From positions 1-7,052 of the forward strand of contig CALCCX010000156.1 in NCBI GenBank assembly GCA_937900165.1: 7,052 nt of DNA, in the 5' to 3' direction. Source of the DNA: an uncultured Acidimicrobiia bacterium (lineage in GTDB: Bacteria > Actinomycetota > Acidimicrobiia > Spongiisociales > Spongiisociaceae). The notes under the pieces were generated by a model that worked only from the letters and a program-made list of their open reading frames with translations, made no database searches and was not told the origin of the DNA. Within the stretch, counting starts at the first letter, position 1; every line of letters begins with the position of its first letter. Below are positions 5,427 to 7,052 of this stretch, piece by piece. The position numbers and the translations under genes are program-made.

Positions 5427-6302
5427 CTATTCCTTCCAACGATCTACAACTGCTGCCACGTGGCCAGAAGAGGCCCCTATGGTCAGTTCGAGAAGGGGGA
5501 CGCCATGCACCATTCCGATGCTCGGCTGGTCTGCCCATTGATCGAGGACGAGCACGTCGCCAGGCTGGAGTGACAAAAACTCCCCAACGGCTACGGAGGT
5601 CGGCCCGACCATCGCCCGCAGCTCGACCTCCACGTCGTCTAGGGCCATTGCCTCTGGCTCTTCGTTCTCCGTGTCCATCGCCAGACTGGTCGGCACTTTG
5701 GACAAGAGCAGCTGAAGGCTCGAGAACGGGAAGACGAATGTCATCGCCCCAAGGCCCGTCTCGTCGTGGGTGAACTCGTATTTGTACGCTACGACGGGGT
5801 CGTCAGGTGCGACTTCGAAAATGAAGTTGGGTGACGTCTCGAAGTTGGCTATCGAGTAGTCGAGGGCAAAAACAGGCCGAAAGGCCTCCTGGAGAGGAAC
5901 TATGAGCTTGTCCACCATCATCGTCAGGATCGCTATGTCGATGGACGTTGGCCACCGGTCGGCTGGTGGCCTGACCTGGCCGCCCAGCTTGATGTCGATG
6001 AGAGCACTCGAAAGCGTGGCGTCCAAATGGGCGATAAAAAACCCTCCAAGGGCATCGGAATGCACGGACGCAACTGAAGAGGGGATGTCCATGTCGCGAC
6101 TGACGTTGGAGTACGAAGTCTGAACGGCTTCCGCTCTCGCAACGGAGACGGTGGCGCGAGCCATTTCGCGCATTTGTGATTGCAGGGCGCGGCGGGCGAC
6201 GTCGTGAATTTCGTCCAAGAGCGCGGCGAGTCCATCAGGGAGCTCGTCAACGGTCTGGAGTTGGACCTCTTCGATACCGGCCTCAGGGCTAAACGAAGTC
6301 AT
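5427..6302 (-). CDS. fliM: Flagellar motor switch protein FliM, lacking the CheY-binding N-terminus
   Basis: A 291-residue switch protein linking the MS ring, FliG and FliN. The middle domain (about 22-205) shows the FliM pattern, including the GGFFIAHLDATLSSALIDIKLGG segment (86-108, seen in full only in the gene), NFETSPNFIFEVAP (153-166) and the MTFVFPFSSLQ strand (187-197). The SpoA domain covers about 222-288. The usual first residues, an LSQDEIDALL-like helix that binds phosphorylated CheY, are replaced by MTSFSPEAGIEEVQLQ. The start is firm: AGGAG lies 5 nt upstream, and an in-frame TGA sits eight codons before the ATG with no other start between. It is the first gene of the operon and divergent from the HDOD gene, with 82 nt between the two starts. 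Confidence 0.93.
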   Translation of the reverse strand: MTSFSPEAGIEEVQLQTVDELPDGLAALLDEIHDVARRALQSQMREMARATVSVARAEAVQTSYSNVSRDMDIPSSVASVHSDALGGFFIAHLDATLSSALIDIKLGGQVRPPADRWPTSIDIAILTMMVDKLIVPLQEAFRPVFALDYSIANFETSPNFIFEVAPDDPVVAYKYEFTHDETGLGAMTFVFPFSSLQLLLSKVPTSLAMDTENEEPEAMALDDVEVELRAMVGPTSVAVGEFLSLQPGDVLVLDQWADQPSIGMVHGVPLLELTIGASSGHVAAVVDRWKE

Positions 6303-6384
6303 GGAGGCTCCTGTCGACCACGGTCAGACGCGCTGAAGCACACAAGTGCGAAAGATTCGGCCAGGTCATCCGACAGGGTGTTAT
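6303..6384. promoter_or_regulatory. Divergent promoter region between fliM operon and HDOD gene
   Basis: This 82-nt gap must hold the promoter of the four-gene switch operon (minus strand) and of the HDOD gene (plus strand). On the plus strand GAAA (6350-6353), exactly 15 nt, then TCCGACAG (6369-6376) resembles the sigma-28 pattern TAAA-N15-GCCGATAA with 3 of 4 and 5 of 8 matches. It would start RNA within a few bases of the ATG at 6385. CGACAG also occurs upstream of fliM (complement of 6311-6316) and flagellin (complement of 377-382). This is suggestive only. Confidence 0.35.
6308..6312 (-). promoter_or_regulatory. Shine-Dalgarno site of fliM
   Basis: AGGAG on the complement lies 5 nt before the ATG at 6302 and supports the short FliM N-terminus, because no longer start exists before the in-frame stop. 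Confidence 0.75.
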
Positions 6385-6978
6385 ATGGCTGACACCAATG
6401 AATCGCAGAAGCAGCTGCTCGTTTTCCAGCCGCCTTCTTGTGATGGTCCTATCCATCGTGTTCCGGAAGGATGGGTGGTCAGCACCGTCGATTCCGTGGA
6501 GGCAGCGGTATCGGCGATCTCCAGCGTCTCTTACGACGCTGTGGTCTCCTCGGCCGATGAACCTAACCTCGACACCATGAAGGTGTTGGTTGCGGCCCGT
6601 GACGGGCGTCCGAACTCGGTTCGAATACTGGCAACCGGAAGTCTCGGGTCCGGCCCGACCGTGGCCCTTTCATCCGCTGCGCACCACCACCTCTTCACGC
6701 CGGTCGACACAGTCCTATTTTCCGAGGTGGTCGGTAGGGCAGAACGCACGCGGGACAACCTGGCGAGGGTGAGGGTCAAGCTCCTCACCAAGGGCCGTGA
6801 TCTCCCTTCCTTTCCACAGATCTACCTACAGATTACAGAAGAACTCCAGGCCGGCACGGGTGACATCGGCCGTATCGCCGACATCGTTCGTCGAGACCCA
6901 GGATTGATAGCCAGGGTTCTCCAGCTTGTGAATTCGCCGTTCTACGGACTTCGCAACACGGTCCCGGACATTGGCCAC
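6385..6978 (+). CDS. Degenerate receiver-HDOD signalling protein, 3' end cut by adapter
   Basis: The first 198 residues of a two-domain regulator. Residues about 10-120 follow the receiver fold, but the phospho-acceptor position is a serine (S56 in YDAVVSSADEP) and the lysine position is a threonine (T105 in LFTPVD), so it should not be phosphorylated in the usual way. An HDOD domain starts at about 134, with LPSFPQIYLQI (139-150), the DPGL turn (171-174) and NSPFYG (183-188). HDOD is a non-catalytic relative of HD phosphohydrolases found in signalling and motility proteins. Most of the HDOD domain is lost where the adapter begins after codon 198. The ATG at 6385 has AGGG 6 nt upstream and is preferred to a GTG at 6346 that has no ribosome site. 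The gene is divergent from fliM, so a motility or second-messenger role is inferred. Confidence 0.85.
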
Positions 6979-7036
6979 AGATCGGAAGAGCGTCGTGGAG
7001 GGAAAGAGGGTAGATCCCGGTGGTCGCCGGATCATT
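6979..7036 (-). other. Illumina P5 adapter, reverse complement, with four mismatches
   Basis: The 58 bases align without gaps to the reverse complement of the adapter at 70-127, starting AGATCGGAAGAGCGTCGTG. Mismatches lie at 6998, 7009, 7017 and 7030, all at an expected T (three T-to-G, one T-to-C), typical of late-cycle read errors. It cuts the HDOD gene and adds a false tail beginning RSEERRGGKE to its translation. Confidence 0.98.
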
Positions 7037-7052
7037 AAAAAAAAAAAAAAAA
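7037..7052. other. Poly-A read-through after the adapter
   Basis: Sixteen A follow the complete adapter, as expected when base calling runs past the end of a library molecule. It mirrors the T-run at 59-69 and is not genomic. Confidence 0.95.

Noticed and set aside
6979..7038. Arginine- and glycine-rich tail on the HDOD protein
   Set aside because: It is encoded by the error-bearing adapter copy and ends in the poly-A region.

Overview
This is a 7 kb contig from a flagellated bacterium, most likely a high-GC member of the Actinomycetota. That placement is an inference from protein style (the flagellin N-terminus, the long NhaA, the flagellar-type peptidase N-terminus); an acidimicrobiia-like lineage is possible but cannot be fixed from the sequence. 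Both ends are not genomic. Positions 70-127 are a perfect Illumina TruSeq universal (P5) adapter, and 6979-7036 are its reverse complement with four mismatches, followed by poly-A. Positions 1-69 are T-rich read-through. Trustworthy genomic sequence therefore runs from 128 to 6978, and the genes at both ends are cut by adapter rather than by biology.

Layout: a flagellin N-terminus on the minus strand (128-349, truncated by the adapter) is separated by a 343-nt divergent region (350-692) from a plus-strand two-component pair, a single-domain response regulator (693-1109) overlapping a membrane histidine kinase (1102-2256). The divergent region carries heptanucleotide tandem arrays in inverted orientation. 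A 260-nt convergent region (2257-2516) with hexanucleotide tandem arrays, also in inverted orientation, follows. Then comes a tightly packed minus-strand operon, transcribed fliM (6302-5427), fliN/fliY-like (5422-4655), nhaA (4651-3200), M15/VanY-type peptidase (3197-2517), with gaps of only 2-4 nt. Divergent from fliM, a degenerate-receiver/HDOD protein starts at 6385 and is cut by the second adapter.

Together the genes describe flagellar motility. FliM and FliN form the C-ring switch. The peptidase looks like an actinobacterial wall-cutting enzyme for flagellar assembly. NhaA, embedded in the same operon, may build the sodium gradient for a Na+-driven motor. The flagellin supplies the filament, and the RR/HK and HDOD proteins are candidate regulators. 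The most interesting points are the antiporter and peptidase inside a C-ring operon, a FliM lacking the canonical CheY-binding N-terminus, and two different short-repeat families each arranged as inverted arrays. No wholly new defence or mobile system is visible.
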